A program made the translations under genes and the position numbers. A DNA stretch of 64,000 nucleotides from Bacteroidota bacterium (GTDB taxonomy: Bacteria > Bacteroidota > Bacteroidia > AKYH767-A > OLB10): the NCBI GenBank assembly GCA_016713525.1, contig JADJOZ010000022.1, positions 1 through 64,000 of the forward strand, in the 5' to 3' direction. Numbering within the stretch: position 1 is the stretch's first letter; each line of letters starts with the position of its first letter. The notes under the pieces were generated by a model that was given only the letters and a program-made list of their open reading frames with translations, did no database searches and was not told the DNA's origin. Of the stretch, positions 49,009-58,083 are shown one piece after another.

Positions 49009-49016
49009 TAAATTTG
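49009..49016 (+). promoter_or_regulatory. -7 box TAAATTTG for the LolA-YidD operon
   Basis: Exact TAnnTTTG; predicted start near 49021, leader about 16 bases to the ATG at 49037, which supports that start over 48950. Confidence 0.55.
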
Positions 49017-49036
49017 TCGCCTCTTTCACTTTAGAT

Positions 49037-49768
49037 ATGAAATATCAGATGCCTAAACCAGTTTTACTTTCAGTACTGTTAATTTTCAGTATATCGCTCA
49101 CCAGTTTCCTGCCACAGCAGCAAATTGAGCGAATGAGTATGCAGGTTGTTTCCAAATCGTTGAAAAAAGGGCAGTCGGTGACCACCGAAGCCATGGTATA
49201 TTATACTTCAGAAGATGGTGGACACATGACTACCAAAACACTTAAACCTTTTTTGAGTTACATGATGATTAATTCAAAGGGTGAATTAAAAATTTACGAT
49301 CCGAAAGCAAATACCATCCTGATTAAACCGAACAGTGGCATATCATCGCAATCGAGTTTTATGTATTTTATCTTAAATGGTCATGCCGGCGATATGGGTT
49401 TAAAAGCAGCAGGATTCAGCATCGCCGATACGCGTTTTGAAAATGGAATGGTTATTACAACCTGGCAGCCTCCTTCAGTACTGGTTGGCACCATGGGCAA
49501 AGTGGAGTTGGTGCACGAAAAATACCTGCCGGTTTATATGGCTTATTTTGATTCCAAAAATGAGCCTTTGCTAAAAGTTTTTTACAGTAATTATACGAAA
49601 GTAAAAGATGCCAGTTTTCCGCTATCAGTAACTGAATTCCGGTTTACTTCACCAGTCGATTCCACCATTGAGAAAAAGGTTTACTCCAATATCAAAACCA
49701 ATGAAGCTGTTGATGATACTCAGTTGAATTTTAAAATCCCTTCCAATGCGCGAAGCTTACAACAGTAA
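49037..49768 (+). CDS. LolA-like outer-membrane lipoprotein carrier family protein
   Basis: 243 residues from ATG 49037, with signal peptide MKYQMPKPVLLSVLLIFSISLTSF. The mature part has the LolA-like order of strands: MQVVSKSLKKGQSVTTEAMVYYTSE, PFLSYMMINSKGELKIYDPKANTILIKP, and SVTEFRFTSPVDSTIEKKVYSNIKTNEAVDDTQLNFKIP near the end. LolA moves lipoproteins across the periplasm; this protein is more divergent and could be an outer-membrane lipid carrier of similar fold. It overlaps yidD by 23 bases. Confidence 0.6.
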   Translation: MKYQMPKPVLLSVLLIFSISLTSFLPQQQIERMSMQVVSKSLKKGQSVTTEAMVYYTSEDGGHMTTKTLKPFLSYMMINSKGELKIYDPKANTILIKPNSGISSQSSFMYFILNGHAGDMGLKAAGFSIADTRFENGMVITTWQPPSVLVGTMGKVELVHEKYLPVYMAYFDSKNEPLLKVFYSNYTKVKDASFPLSVTEFRFTSPVDSTIEKKVYSNIKTNEAVDDTQLNFKIPSNARSLQQ

Positions 49769-50213
49769 ATTTATTTTGTTTATTGGAATACTTGGTTTCT
49801 TATTCATTTCTGAAACTCTGCAGGCGCAATTGAGTTCCGGTGATCTGGGATTAATAGGAGCGCAAAAATTTGAAGAAGCGCAATACAAAAAAAGGGAGAT
49901 TCATTTTCTTACTTCCAAAAGTAAAAGTCCGTTAGTTAAGTACAATCCTGTCACTTTATTTTTCGGTTCTATGATGTATTTTTATCAGGTAGCACTAAGT
50001 CCACAAATTTCTGCCGAATGCCGTTTCCAGTTGAGTTGTTCCAATTTCAGTAAGCAATCGATTTCCCGTTTCGGATTATTAAAAGGAGTTGCATTGTCGG
50101 CTGACAGAATTATGAAATGCAATCGTGTGGCCATGATTGATGCCCGACCCGGCGATTACGATGTGAATTTCAGAATGTTTGACACACCTTCCAAATATCA
50201 TATTCATCGGTGA
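49746..50213 (+). CDS. YidD-domain protein with an export signal
   Basis: 155 residues. The C-terminal part, SPQISAECRFQLSCSNFSKQSISRFGLLKGVALSADRIMKC (about residues 85-130), is the YidD domain with its conserved Cys residues. YidD normally is a cytosolic membrane-bound helper of YidC of about 80 residues. Here a signal peptide (NSKFILFIGILGFLFISETLQAQ) and a 45-residue linker come first, so the domain is predicted to be in the periplasm or outer membrane. It is overlapped on both sides by operon neighbours. Confidence 0.75.
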   Translation: MREAYNSKFILFIGILGFLFISETLQAQLSSGDLGLIGAQKFEEAQYKKREIHFLTSKSKSPLVKYNPVTLFFGSMMYFYQVALSPQISAECRFQLSCSNFSKQSISRFGLLKGVALSADRIMKCNRVAMIDARPGDYDVNFRMFDTPSKYHIHR

Positions 50214-51120
50214 GGTTGCTGCTGCTATATTTTTTGTTTTCCCCTTGTTGCTTTCTGCTCAGCAGGATTCCATAGCACCAATAACATCTGTTGATTCTAT
50301 TGAAACTATTTTACCGGTAGATTCCATTCAACAAGAGTTGAATTTTATTGCATACTTAAACAACAGAGGTGAAAACCGGGATGCGTTGCTAGCACTGAAG
50401 CGATTGACATTGATCGGAACAAGTTTCAGTGCCGGACGAACCGACACTGTTAATTTCTTTACAGCCTGGAATTTGCACCAGTTGAGAAACAGTGACAGTG
50501 CCATATTTTATTTCGATCGCATTTCGGTATCATCCGGATTTTATGATCCTTCATTTTTTTATGGTGTGTTGAACAGGATCTATTCAAAGCGATATGATGA
50601 ATGTAGAGGAAGGTTAATGTCGTACGATAACAAAGAATATCAATCACTCACCAATTTAAATCTGGCGGCACTTGCTTTGATTGAAAAAGATTTACTGGCA
50701 TTCGATAGTTTATCGAAGTCGTTTGATTATAGTTTTTATGCCATTAGTGAAGAGCAGAAGAGTCTGAAGTTATATGCCGATACCCTTCGCAATTACCCGA
50801 AGCGTTCAGCAGTTGTTGCAGGAGTTCTTTCGGCAATAATTCCGGGAGCGGGGAAGGTATATTCAGGAAAATTAGGTCAGGGACTGGCAGCATTTCTGGA
50901 AATAGCAGCTCTGGGAGGTGCCACAGCTGAGTATTATTTCCGGTCGGGGCCGGAAAGTGCCGGGTTTGTTATATTCGGGACTTTATTCTCTTTATTCTAT
51001 GTAGGAAATATATGGGGCAGTGCCCTTTCAGTTCATGTAAACAGAAATGATTTTTACCAACGCATCGACAACAACATCATGGTGGATTTGCATATTCCTT
51101 TGCGCCGGATTTTTCGTTAA
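50179..51120 (+). CDS. TPR-like membrane protein with DUF5683-type C-terminus, copy 1
   Basis: About 310 residues. After an N-terminal hydrophobic signal (FFVFPLLLSAQQ) come TPR-like helix pairs (residues 45-200). The C-terminus has two membrane segments beginning with SAIIPGAGKVYSGKLGQGL (about residue 222), the PGxGxxYxG motif of DUF5683-like proteins. The TTG at 50179 is the in-frame start. A GTG at 50210 overlapping the yidD stop would give MRLLLLYFLFSP and needs one more C in the C4 run near 50240, so the N-terminus is uncertain. Confidence 0.6.
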   Translation: MTHLPNIIFIGEVAAAIFFVFPLLLSAQQDSIAPITSVDSIETILPVDSIQQELNFIAYLNNRGENRDALLALKRLTLIGTSFSAGRTDTVNFFTAWNLHQLRNSDSAIFYFDRISVSSGFYDPSFFYGVLNRIYSKRYDECRGRLMSYDNKEYQSLTNLNLAALALIEKDLLAFDSLSKSFDYSFYAISEEQKSLKLYADTLRNYPKRSAVVAGVLSAIIPGAGKVYSGKLGQGLAAFLEIAALGGATAEYYFRSGPESAGFVIFGTLFSLFYVGNIWGSALSVHVNRNDFYQRIDNNIMVDLHIPLRRIFR

Positions 51121-51952
51121 TCCGGATCAAACGAGTGCACAGTTCAGCAGAAATGCCGATTCACTTTTTGCAAAAGGGGAGTGGCAGGATGCTGCATTGG
51201 AATATGAACGCCGAATATATTCAGGTGGTGATGCAGTGGAACGCACACACGCTTTACTTGGGAAAGCGGAATGCTTAAAACAAAGCGGTGATTATGTAGG
51301 AGCATTTAGAACTATTGCACGAGTTCCATATAGCGAAATTAGTGATTCACTAATGGTGGTTTCGCGTTTTCAGGCTGCATTGGTTTCTTACCTCGACCGC
51401 GATTTTAATCAGGCACATTCGGAATTGTTACAGATGTCCTTTTTTGCTAAGGATAGCATGCTTTACAGGGAAACACTTTTTCTGCATGTATTGGTTTTAA
51501 ATGAACAACGGAAGTGGAGTGAAGCAAAAACAATTGCTCAAAAAATGGTATTGTGGTCGGATGCGCCTCTCGCTATAAAGGATTCGTTGTTACAGATTGT
51601 TAACACAACTTATAATGAATTGAATTATCCCAAGCTAAAAGATAAAGATAAAGCAATTAAATGGGCAACCTTTTTACCTGGAAGTGGCCATATTTATGCG
51701 GGCTATACAGGAGAAGGCATTATGAATTTAACCCTGCAGGTGGCATCATTAGGATTCATTGGATATCATATTTATATCAGTCATTTTGTAAGTGCATTCA
51801 CCATTGGTTCCGGCATGTTTCAGCATTTTTATTTTGGTGGGATAAACAGGGTGCAGTTTTTAGTGGATAAGAGGAACTATATCAATAACCGGAAGTTTAA
51901 TGATCCGATGAAGGATATGGTTGTTGGGATACAGATGTTTTTGTATAAATGA
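51047..51952 (+). CDS. TPR-like membrane protein with DUF5683-type C-terminus, copy 2
   Basis: Up to 301 residues. The signal ends near QTSAQFSRNADSLF; TPR-like helices cover about residues 40-190 (FAKGEWQDAALEYERRIYSGG is a recognisable repeat). The C-terminal part has FLPGSGHIYAGYTGEGI (about 208), the same PGxGxxYxG hairpin as in the upstream gene, and two or three membrane segments. The two genes are distant paralogues. The 74-base overlap with the preceding gene and the lack of basic residues before the signal make the exact start doubtful. Confidence 0.6.
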   Translation: MIFTNASTTTSWWICIFLCAGFFVNPDQTSAQFSRNADSLFAKGEWQDAALEYERRIYSGGDAVERTHALLGKAECLKQSGDYVGAFRTIARVPYSEISDSLMVVSRFQAALVSYLDRDFNQAHSELLQMSFFAKDSMLYRETLFLHVLVLNEQRKWSEAKTIAQKMVLWSDAPLAIKDSLLQIVNTTYNELNYPKLKDKDKAIKWATFLPGSGHIYAGYTGEGIMNLTLQVASLGFIGYHIYISHFVSAFTIGSGMFQHFYFGGINRVQFLVDKRNYINNRKFNDPMKDMVVGIQMFLYK

Positions 51953-52069
51953 GAGAAGATAGATAGGTTGCTGCTCTCAAAATAATTTCCACACCTGCTT
52001 CTGAATCAGTTTTTCGTTCTCATTTTGCTTCTGCTTCTCATTCTGTTTTGCATCTGCCATGCAGGCTTT

Positions 52070-52109
52070 GTTACTTTTTGCTTGACCAAAAAGTAACCAA
52101 AAAGTCAAG
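52070..52109. repeat. Interleaved palindrome 1
   Basis: GTTACTTTTTG (52070-52080) pairs with CAAAAAGTAAC (52087-52097); the loop CTTGAC (52081-52086) pairs with GTCAAG (52104-52109). The order is A-B-A'-B'. Confidence 0.75.
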
Positions 52110-52318
52110 AACAGCAATGGGAATGATAAATGATAGATGATAAATGATAGATGTTTTTTTCAATACTCAATTGATAAAATCGTTTATTTTATGAAAGAAA
52201 TATAGTATTGAAAAAGCAATTATATAAATAGATTAAATCCACCAATGACAGCGGCTTTGCCGCTAAATGACCAATGACGCAGCTTTAGCTGCCCATTTTG
52301 TCGTGCGCTGCTTTTTTT

Positions 52319-52351
52319 ACTAAGACAGTTTTTCTTAGTAAAAACTGTCTT
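52319..52351. repeat. Interleaved palindrome 2
   Basis: ACTAAG (52319-52324), ACAGTTTTT (52325-52333), CTTAGT (52334-52339) and AAAAACTGT (52340-52348) follow each other without gaps in A-B-A'-B' order. A 12-bp hairpin AAGACAGTTTTT / AAAAACTGTCTT is the strongest single fold. Confidence 0.75.
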
Positions 52352-52639
52352 GTAAAAAAAGGCGCGAGTCGCGGCGCCAGACGGCAAACTACCAACACGT
52401 GCTGGATGCTGTTCGGTCCTTTTAAATGACTACACAGAAAATATGCTGAGAGCACGGGCTAAGAATTAAGGATTTATAGTTATATGCAAATGTCATTATT
52501 CAATTCTCAATTTTTGTTACTCACTATTCAATAGGATTAAGGATTAAGAATTAAGGATTAAGGATTTTCTGGGCAGAATGAAATTTCGTTGGGAGACAGG
52601 CAGAATTATAGATCAGCAGCAGAAATATTAATTTGTGTC

Positions 52640-52764
52640 CTATAGCAGTTTCAAAATATTGAATAACAAGTATTGAATATAACAAACTGATTAAGGAAAA
52701 AGGGAGCAAAATATTATTCAATTCTCACTTCGTGGTGGTCAATATTCAATAATAGCATTTTGAG
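52640..52764 (-). repeat. 125-bp inverted repeat element, copy B
   Basis: Reverse-complement match to 21292-21418 with scattered substitutions. It is followed by a partial copy family member at 52493-52532 on the same strand. Confidence 0.8.
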
Positions 52765-52954
52765 AACGATAAACCACCAACTTTAGTAGCCACAAAATAA
52801 ATCATAAGTGAAAAACGAAATCTTGGAATTTATTTACAAAACTCTGATCCCTGAATACTGAATACTGATCCCTGAATACTGATCACTGAATACTAATCAC
52901 TGATATGTGCAGTCACATTTTTATTCAGCTTGAACAAAAATCACCAAATCACCA

Positions 52955-53091
52955 CCTTTCGACAAGCTCAAGGCAAGAATCATCAAACCACCAAATGAAA
53001 AGCAGTAACATCTTTTAACTCAGGAACAATAATTAGCACCTTTCGACTACGCTCAAGGCAGCGCATCAGCACCCTTCGGCTGAGCTCAGGG
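52955..53091. repeat. Cluster of three REP-like hairpins
   Basis: Copies at 52955-52973, 53039-53058 and 53072-53091 share CCTTTCGAC...CTCAAGG or CCCTTCGGC...CTCAGGG. Confidence 0.75.
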
Positions 53092-53101
53092 CAGCGCGAT
53101 C

Positions 53102-53137
53102 AAAAAAAAGGCCATCTCGTTGGAGACAGCCTTTTTT
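53102..53137. terminator. Intrinsic terminator of the CTCGTTRGAG type
   Basis: AAAAAGGC / GCCTTTTT arms with CA·CA bulge around CTC-GTTG-GAG, A7 on the left and T6 on the right. It shares its loop with 18308-18339 and can end the TM2 gene transcript. Confidence 0.7.
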
Positions 53138-53157
53138 ATTTGGTTCAGGGTAATTGA

Positions 53158-53593
53158 TTACCACATGAAGAATTTCGGATTATCGACATATTTATCGATG
53201 TCATCATTGATGGTTCCGATAAGAAGCAGAACCCAGTCAACTAATGACACGAACCAAGACCACCGCAGGTAAGGATGTATATCCAACACCTGTCATGGTT
53301 TTAGTTCCCATGTAGAAACGGTGAATACCAAGTCCAATAGAAAGAATGCCAATAAGAAGGCAATGACCGGGCTTTTCCTCAGCCACCATGGCACTAGCAC
53401 TAGATGCAGCAGGGGCCGCAAATGACGCAAATGATAAATGTGCAGCACCTGACATTAGGTTAGCAGTTACATCTGTCGACTGTTCAAACATCATATCGAT
53501 CTTTGCGTCGTCGAGTTTGTAAGCCTGCGTTTCAGCGTATGCGCATACACTGAAAATGTTTAGCAGGAAAGAGAACACGAGTAATTTTTTCAT
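53158..53593 (-). CDS. TM2-domain membrane protein (several frameshifts)
   Basis: The start ATG 53593 gives signal MKKLLVFSFLLNIFSVCAYAE, then a spacer to about residue 72. In the printed frame the TM2 region reads LGIHRFYMGTKTMTGVGY, but adjacent bases in other frames read VIAFLLAFFL (before) and ILTCGGLGS, DWVLLLIGTINDDIDKYVDNPKFFMW (after) to a TAA at 53158. These are the TM2 helices and typical tail. At least three shifts are needed. The gene borders the AT-rich tract, so consensus quality is probably worst here. Role of TM2 proteins is unknown. Confidence 0.7.
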
Positions 53594-53624
53594 AATTGAA
53601 CAGTTTTTTTATGTTATAACGCCA

Positions 53625-53632
53625 CAAATATA
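53625..53632 (-). promoter_or_regulatory. -7 box TATATTTG for the TM2 gene
   Basis: Exact TAnnTTTG on the minus strand; predicted start near 53620, leader about 27 bases. Confidence 0.5.
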
Positions 53633-53879
53633 ACTACACTCCAGTACAATTCAATGAAAATCTTATTTTTTTATATAATGTTGTGGGGCTAATTAATTTG
53701 GCGAGCAGCTTTTAAATGGATATGTACTTATGATAGCAGCAACTTCGCGGATCTCCCTTCCCAGAAAACTCCCCCCACTTTTTTTATGAGTTGAAATGGA
53801 AGACTTGACTGCAAGCAGTCAGCAATTTACCCTTTTTTGTGCCTGTTCTTCTAATTGAGTTTAAGTTAATTTAAAAAAT

Positions 53880-56380
53880 TAAATATTAATAATAAAAATT
53901 TTTTTTATATTTAATATATTTTAATAATTATTACATTAATAATTAAATTTTTTTTTGATAAATCTACTTTTTTTCAACAACAAAAATTATTATAATTTTT
54001 AAAATTTTTAACAATTATTTTTTTTGTATATTTTAACGCAAATTTTGGGTAAAATATTATATTTAATTTCCCATTTTAACCCGATGCAGAAAAATATAAT
54101 TTTTTTAATTTTGGTGTTAATTTTTTCTTACATGGGACAGACATCCAAATTTAATTTGTTTGATTTTTTTTATTTAATTTTGGGGCACAAAAAAAATTTT
54201 TGTAGCTAAAAATTACATCCTTTTTTTAAATATATATAAAGTTTTTTTTGGGGACAAGAATTTTCAATTTTTCCAAGCGTTTTAATTATGGACTTAAATA
54301 TTTAGTGAAAAAAATTTGTCTCCCCTTTGATTTTGATTTCTGACCTTTTTTGAGATGTGGACACGACCAACATAATTTTTTTTTAATATTGAGAAAAAAT
54401 AGTTTTAAAGTTCTGATTTTTCTGCTTACGACACCCCAAAAATTAAACTTTTTTAATATAGTTGAAATTTTTTTTTTGTTATTCCGGACACAATAAAAAA
54501 TAACTCAACTTTCCTTTTTTAAAAAATTAATTAATATTTAGTATTTTTAAGAAGTTTTTTTGGAAGAAGTAATAAGAATTAAATTTTTTTAAATATATTT
54601 AATATAAACCCTTTATAAATAAAATTTTTTTTTAAAAATAATAGGCGAGCATAAAAAATATTTTTTTAATATAAAACCAAATACCCTCCAGAGTATAAAT
54701 TAACACAAAATTTGCATTTTAGATTTTATCAATACAATACAAACTTTAAAAATTATAATAATGCCCTCCTTTCAAATTTTAGGAGCTTTGGAATTTTTTG
54801 TTGACACTTTTTTAAATTTAAAATTTTTTTTAAATAACTTATTATATTTTTTAAGTGTGACTCGGCAAAATTCACCCTTTTTTTAAATTCTTTCCAATTT
54901 ATTTTTAAAAAAAATATTAAAAAAAAATTTTTTCCTCTCAAAAAAAAAAAAAAAACTTAAAAAAAAAAATCCTCCCTTCTTTTTTTTATAATACCTTTTT
55001 TAGGTTATTTTTTTTAGGTTATAAACAAACAACTTTTTTTCCTTCAATATTTTTAATATCCACTTACACAAACTTTAAAAATAAAAATTATGGAATAGGG
55101 AATTCTTACTGGCTTTTTTATTTATTTTTTTTTTTTTAATATTTTTGAGCACTATAAATATAAAACCTTTTTATAAATAAAAAAAAAAATTAATTATAAA
55201 AAATTAAAATATAATTTACACTTTTAAAAAAAAAAAAAATATAATTATAAAATTTAAAATTTTTTTTTTATTATCCTTTTTTTTTATATATTCTTTTTTT
55301 AAATAAAAGGTAATAGAGAAATATTTTTAAATACCAAACAAACATCCCCCTTAAACATTTTTAATTCATCAATTTTTTTGCAGGACAAACAATCACTTTA
55401 GATTTAATTTTTATTTTTAATTTTAAGGTTTTATTTTTTTTTTTAGTTGGATTTTAGTGAAAGGTCGTTTAAAGGAGGGAAAAAGGAAGGAAGGTTATTG
55501 AAATTTAAATTAAATCTCGTTACCGCGGTAAACGGTCAAAAAATATTTTTGGCTGGAGGTAATTTGTATCAGAAGGAAAAAAAAAAAAACATTGGCCCTA
55601 CTTTTAGTTTTTTTTTTCTTTTTTTTTTTCTTGACTTTCAAAAGAAAAACGCTCAATTTCTGGTTTTCAATTTACATCCTCTTTTGCGACTACTATAACA
55701 ATAAAAATTTAGGCTATTATAAATCCTCTTTTTTTAGCAGGTCCCTAGAAGCTAGGATTCTTTTTTATAATTATTACAATCCCTTCCATACAATTTTTTT
55801 GATGGCTTTTTATTTTTAAGGTTAAAAACCAAATTTTTAAATTAACAAAATATAAATATTTTAAATTAATATTAATTAATTTTTTTTTTTGTTAAAAATA
55901 CATCCTTGGAAAATATTATTTTTCAGAATAATAAATTTTTTTTTTCCCGGGGAATGCAAGGGTTCTTTCCTTGAAAAAGGCAATCTAAATTTACTTTCCC
56001 GGACTACTGGAAACATATTGCAATAGCGCTACCAATTAAAAATACTGCTGGTTTTGCTCCCCCCCATATTTTTGGAGAGTAAACTACTTTTTTTCAGCTT
56101 TTTAAAACAACTTTTGCTTTTTTAATTTTTAAGCAAGCCTACTGCTTGGAATTTATTTTTATATTAATTCAAGGATAAAAATATTTTTAGATATTTAATC
56201 AGACAGTTATTCCTTTAATTCCTTTTTTGTGAAAAGCAGATGTATATACCAAACCATTTAAAAAATAATATAACTCTTAAAACAATAACATTTGCTTTTG
56301 GAATTAGAAATTTTGTAATAATTTGTGTTGTGGTGGTTTTAGAAGGAAATATGGAATAAGGAAGTAAGTTTTAATTAACA
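53880..56380. other. Extremely AT-rich low-complexity tract
   Basis: About 2.5 kb made mostly of A and T runs of 5-14 bases with rare G or C. No ORF above about 83 codons has family similarity, and the longest are homopolymer translations. There is no RNA gene, clear repeat unit or promoter set. The start is gradual after 53640; the end is sharp near 56380, where normal nadE codons begin. It may be assembly/consensus noise or a real foreign AT-rich insert. Confidence 0.7.
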
Positions 56381-56390
56381 GGTTATTAAC

Positions 56391-58020
56391 TCAGGTATGG
56401 GGGCCAAGTGGCATCCGTCGGCCCCGGCCAAAGGCTTTGGATGAAACGCGGAGTACTGGAGCAAACTGAAAGCGTTTGTACTCATTGATATTCACCATTT
56501 TAAGTATTCTTTTGACCAGCATTTCATCGAATCCGTCATCAATTATTTGATCGGGTCCTTTTATGCAGTTCAATATATTGATAGAGAATCTGATCCAGAA
56601 TATCGTATTCGGGTAGCGAATCGCTGTCTTTTTGACCGGGCCGAAGTTCGGCTGATGGTGGTTTGGTAAGAATATTCTCGGGAATTAGTTCACCATTCCG
56701 GTTTATGTAGCGGCAAAGACCGTAAATATCGGTTTTATACAAATCGCCGATCACTGATAAACCGCCACACATATCCCCGTAAAGGGTGCCATAACCAACA
56801 GCCAATTCACTTTTGTTTGAAGTGTTCAGTAAAATGTATCCATGTTTATTCGACAATGCCATTAATAATGTTCCGCGCGTACGTGCCTGAATATTTTCTT
56901 CAGCAACATTGAAAGGTTTTCCTTCAAAAGCCGGTGAAGTTGCATCAATAAAACTATCATAAATGCTATGAATAGGAATTTTCAGAGTTTTCACTCCTAA
57001 TCTTTCAGCAAGCACTTCTGAATCGGAAACGGAATGATCAGAAGAAAAATGAGACGGCATCATCACCGGAATTACATTTTCAGCACCAAGTGCTTCGGCA
57101 GCCAATGCAAGTACCAGTGCCGAATCGACACCACCTGATAATCCCAGAGTCGCCTGCCTGAATCCCATCTTATGAAAATAATCGCGGATACCCATAATTA
57201 GCGCATGGTATAATTTTTCCATTTTGCCCATTTCATCTATTGACGCAGGAATACGGAATTCATCAGATGAGGTATCAACAATAGCAAAGTCAGCAGCAAA
57301 ATATCCCAACTGTTTTACGAGGGCGCCATCTTTATTATAAGCCATCGATCCTCCATCAAACAACAAGTCGGTTTGGGCTCCGGCAAAATTCACGTAGATA
57401 AGTGGAAGTCCATATTTGTAGACATTCCGTTGTAAAATGGCTTTCCTTTTTTTGTCGTGGTTGTAATCGAATGGAGAAGCCGCAATATTTACAATTATTT
57501 CAGGCTGTTGCCGGATGAGTTCCTCCATAGGTGAATGGACATATAGCGGATCATCTTCTTCATTCCATAAATCTTCGCAAATAGTAAGTGCAATCTGACG
57601 ACCTTTGACAGTTACCGTATGAAAATTACTGTTTGGTTCAAAGTAGCGGTATTCATCAAATACATCATAAGTTGGAAGCAGTGTTTTATGAACGACATCG
57701 ATAACTTTACCATCTTCAATAACAAAAGCGGAATTAAATAAATTTTTTCCTTTAAGAACAGGATTTACGGAAGGGCTGCCAATGATAACTGCCATAGAGC
57801 CTGAATGAGCTGCGATTTTATCGATAGCATCCCGACATTGGGTGGTAAAATGTGAAAATTCGAGGAAGTCGAGTGGGGGATAACCACATATAGCAAGTTC
57901 CGGAAAAACGATCAGTTCAGCACCTGCTTTTTCTGCTTTCCGGATAGCATCGATGATGGTAGCGGTGTTACTTTCAAAATTGCCAATATGGCTGTTGATT
58001 TGTGCCAGTGCTATTTTCAT
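56391..58020 (-). CDS. nadE: NAD+ synthase, glutamine-dependent (frameshift near C-terminus)
   Basis: Amidates NaAD to NAD with ATP and Gln ammonia. The nitrilase-type glutaminase domain comes first: MKIALAQINSHIGN, FPELAICGYPPLD (catalytic Glu), HKTLLPTYDVFDEYRYF (Lys), and ICEDLW (Cys). The synthetase domain has LGLSGGVDSALVLALAAEALG (PP-loop near residue 290) and NTSNKSELAVGYGTLYGDM. The ATG at 58020 fits the family start. An extra base in the T4 run 56559-56562 breaks the frame; three T's join IELHK to GPDQIIDDGFDE and the usual KAFGRGRRMPL tail. A -7 box lies 4 bases before the ATG. Confidence 0.94.
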
Positions 58021-58024
58021 AATG

Positions 58025-58032
58025 CAAAGGTA
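58025..58032 (-). promoter_or_regulatory. -7 box TACCTTTG; predicts a leaderless nadE transcript
   Basis: Exact TAnnTTTG on the minus strand followed by CATT and the ATG, the same spacing as at 16450-16462. Confidence 0.55.
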
Positions 58033-58040
58033 GAAAATAA

Positions 58041-58064
58041 AAAATCCCGCCATAAGCGGGATTT
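58041..58064 (-). terminator. Intrinsic terminator of the barrel gene 58084-58749
   Basis: AAATCCCGC / GCGGGATTT stem with loop CATAA and a following T-rich stretch on the minus strand. It separates this gene from the nadE promoter. Confidence 0.7.
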
Positions 58065-58083
58065 GAAACAAGAAATAAGTTGT

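Larger units (their letters stand above)
51953..53101. repeat. Repeat-rich intergenic region 3
   Basis: There is no gene over about 1.15 kb. It holds two interleaved palindromes (52070-52109 and 52319-52351), two hairpins each preceded by CCAATGAC (52250-52292), copies of the inverted-repeat family (52493-52532 and 52640-52764), tandem CTGAATACTGATCC-type words (52845-52905), and three REP-like hairpins (52955-53091). Confidence 0.75.

Noticed and set aside
48950..49036. Upstream ATG 48950 for the LolA-like gene
   Set aside because: It lies before the predicted transcript start (about 49021) and would put 29 residues ahead of the signal peptide.
53880..56380. Small ORFs in the AT-rich tract (for example 54024-54209 and 55447-55698)
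   Set aside because: They are translations of A/T runs (Lys, Phe, Asn, Ile), with no signal, domain or promoter.
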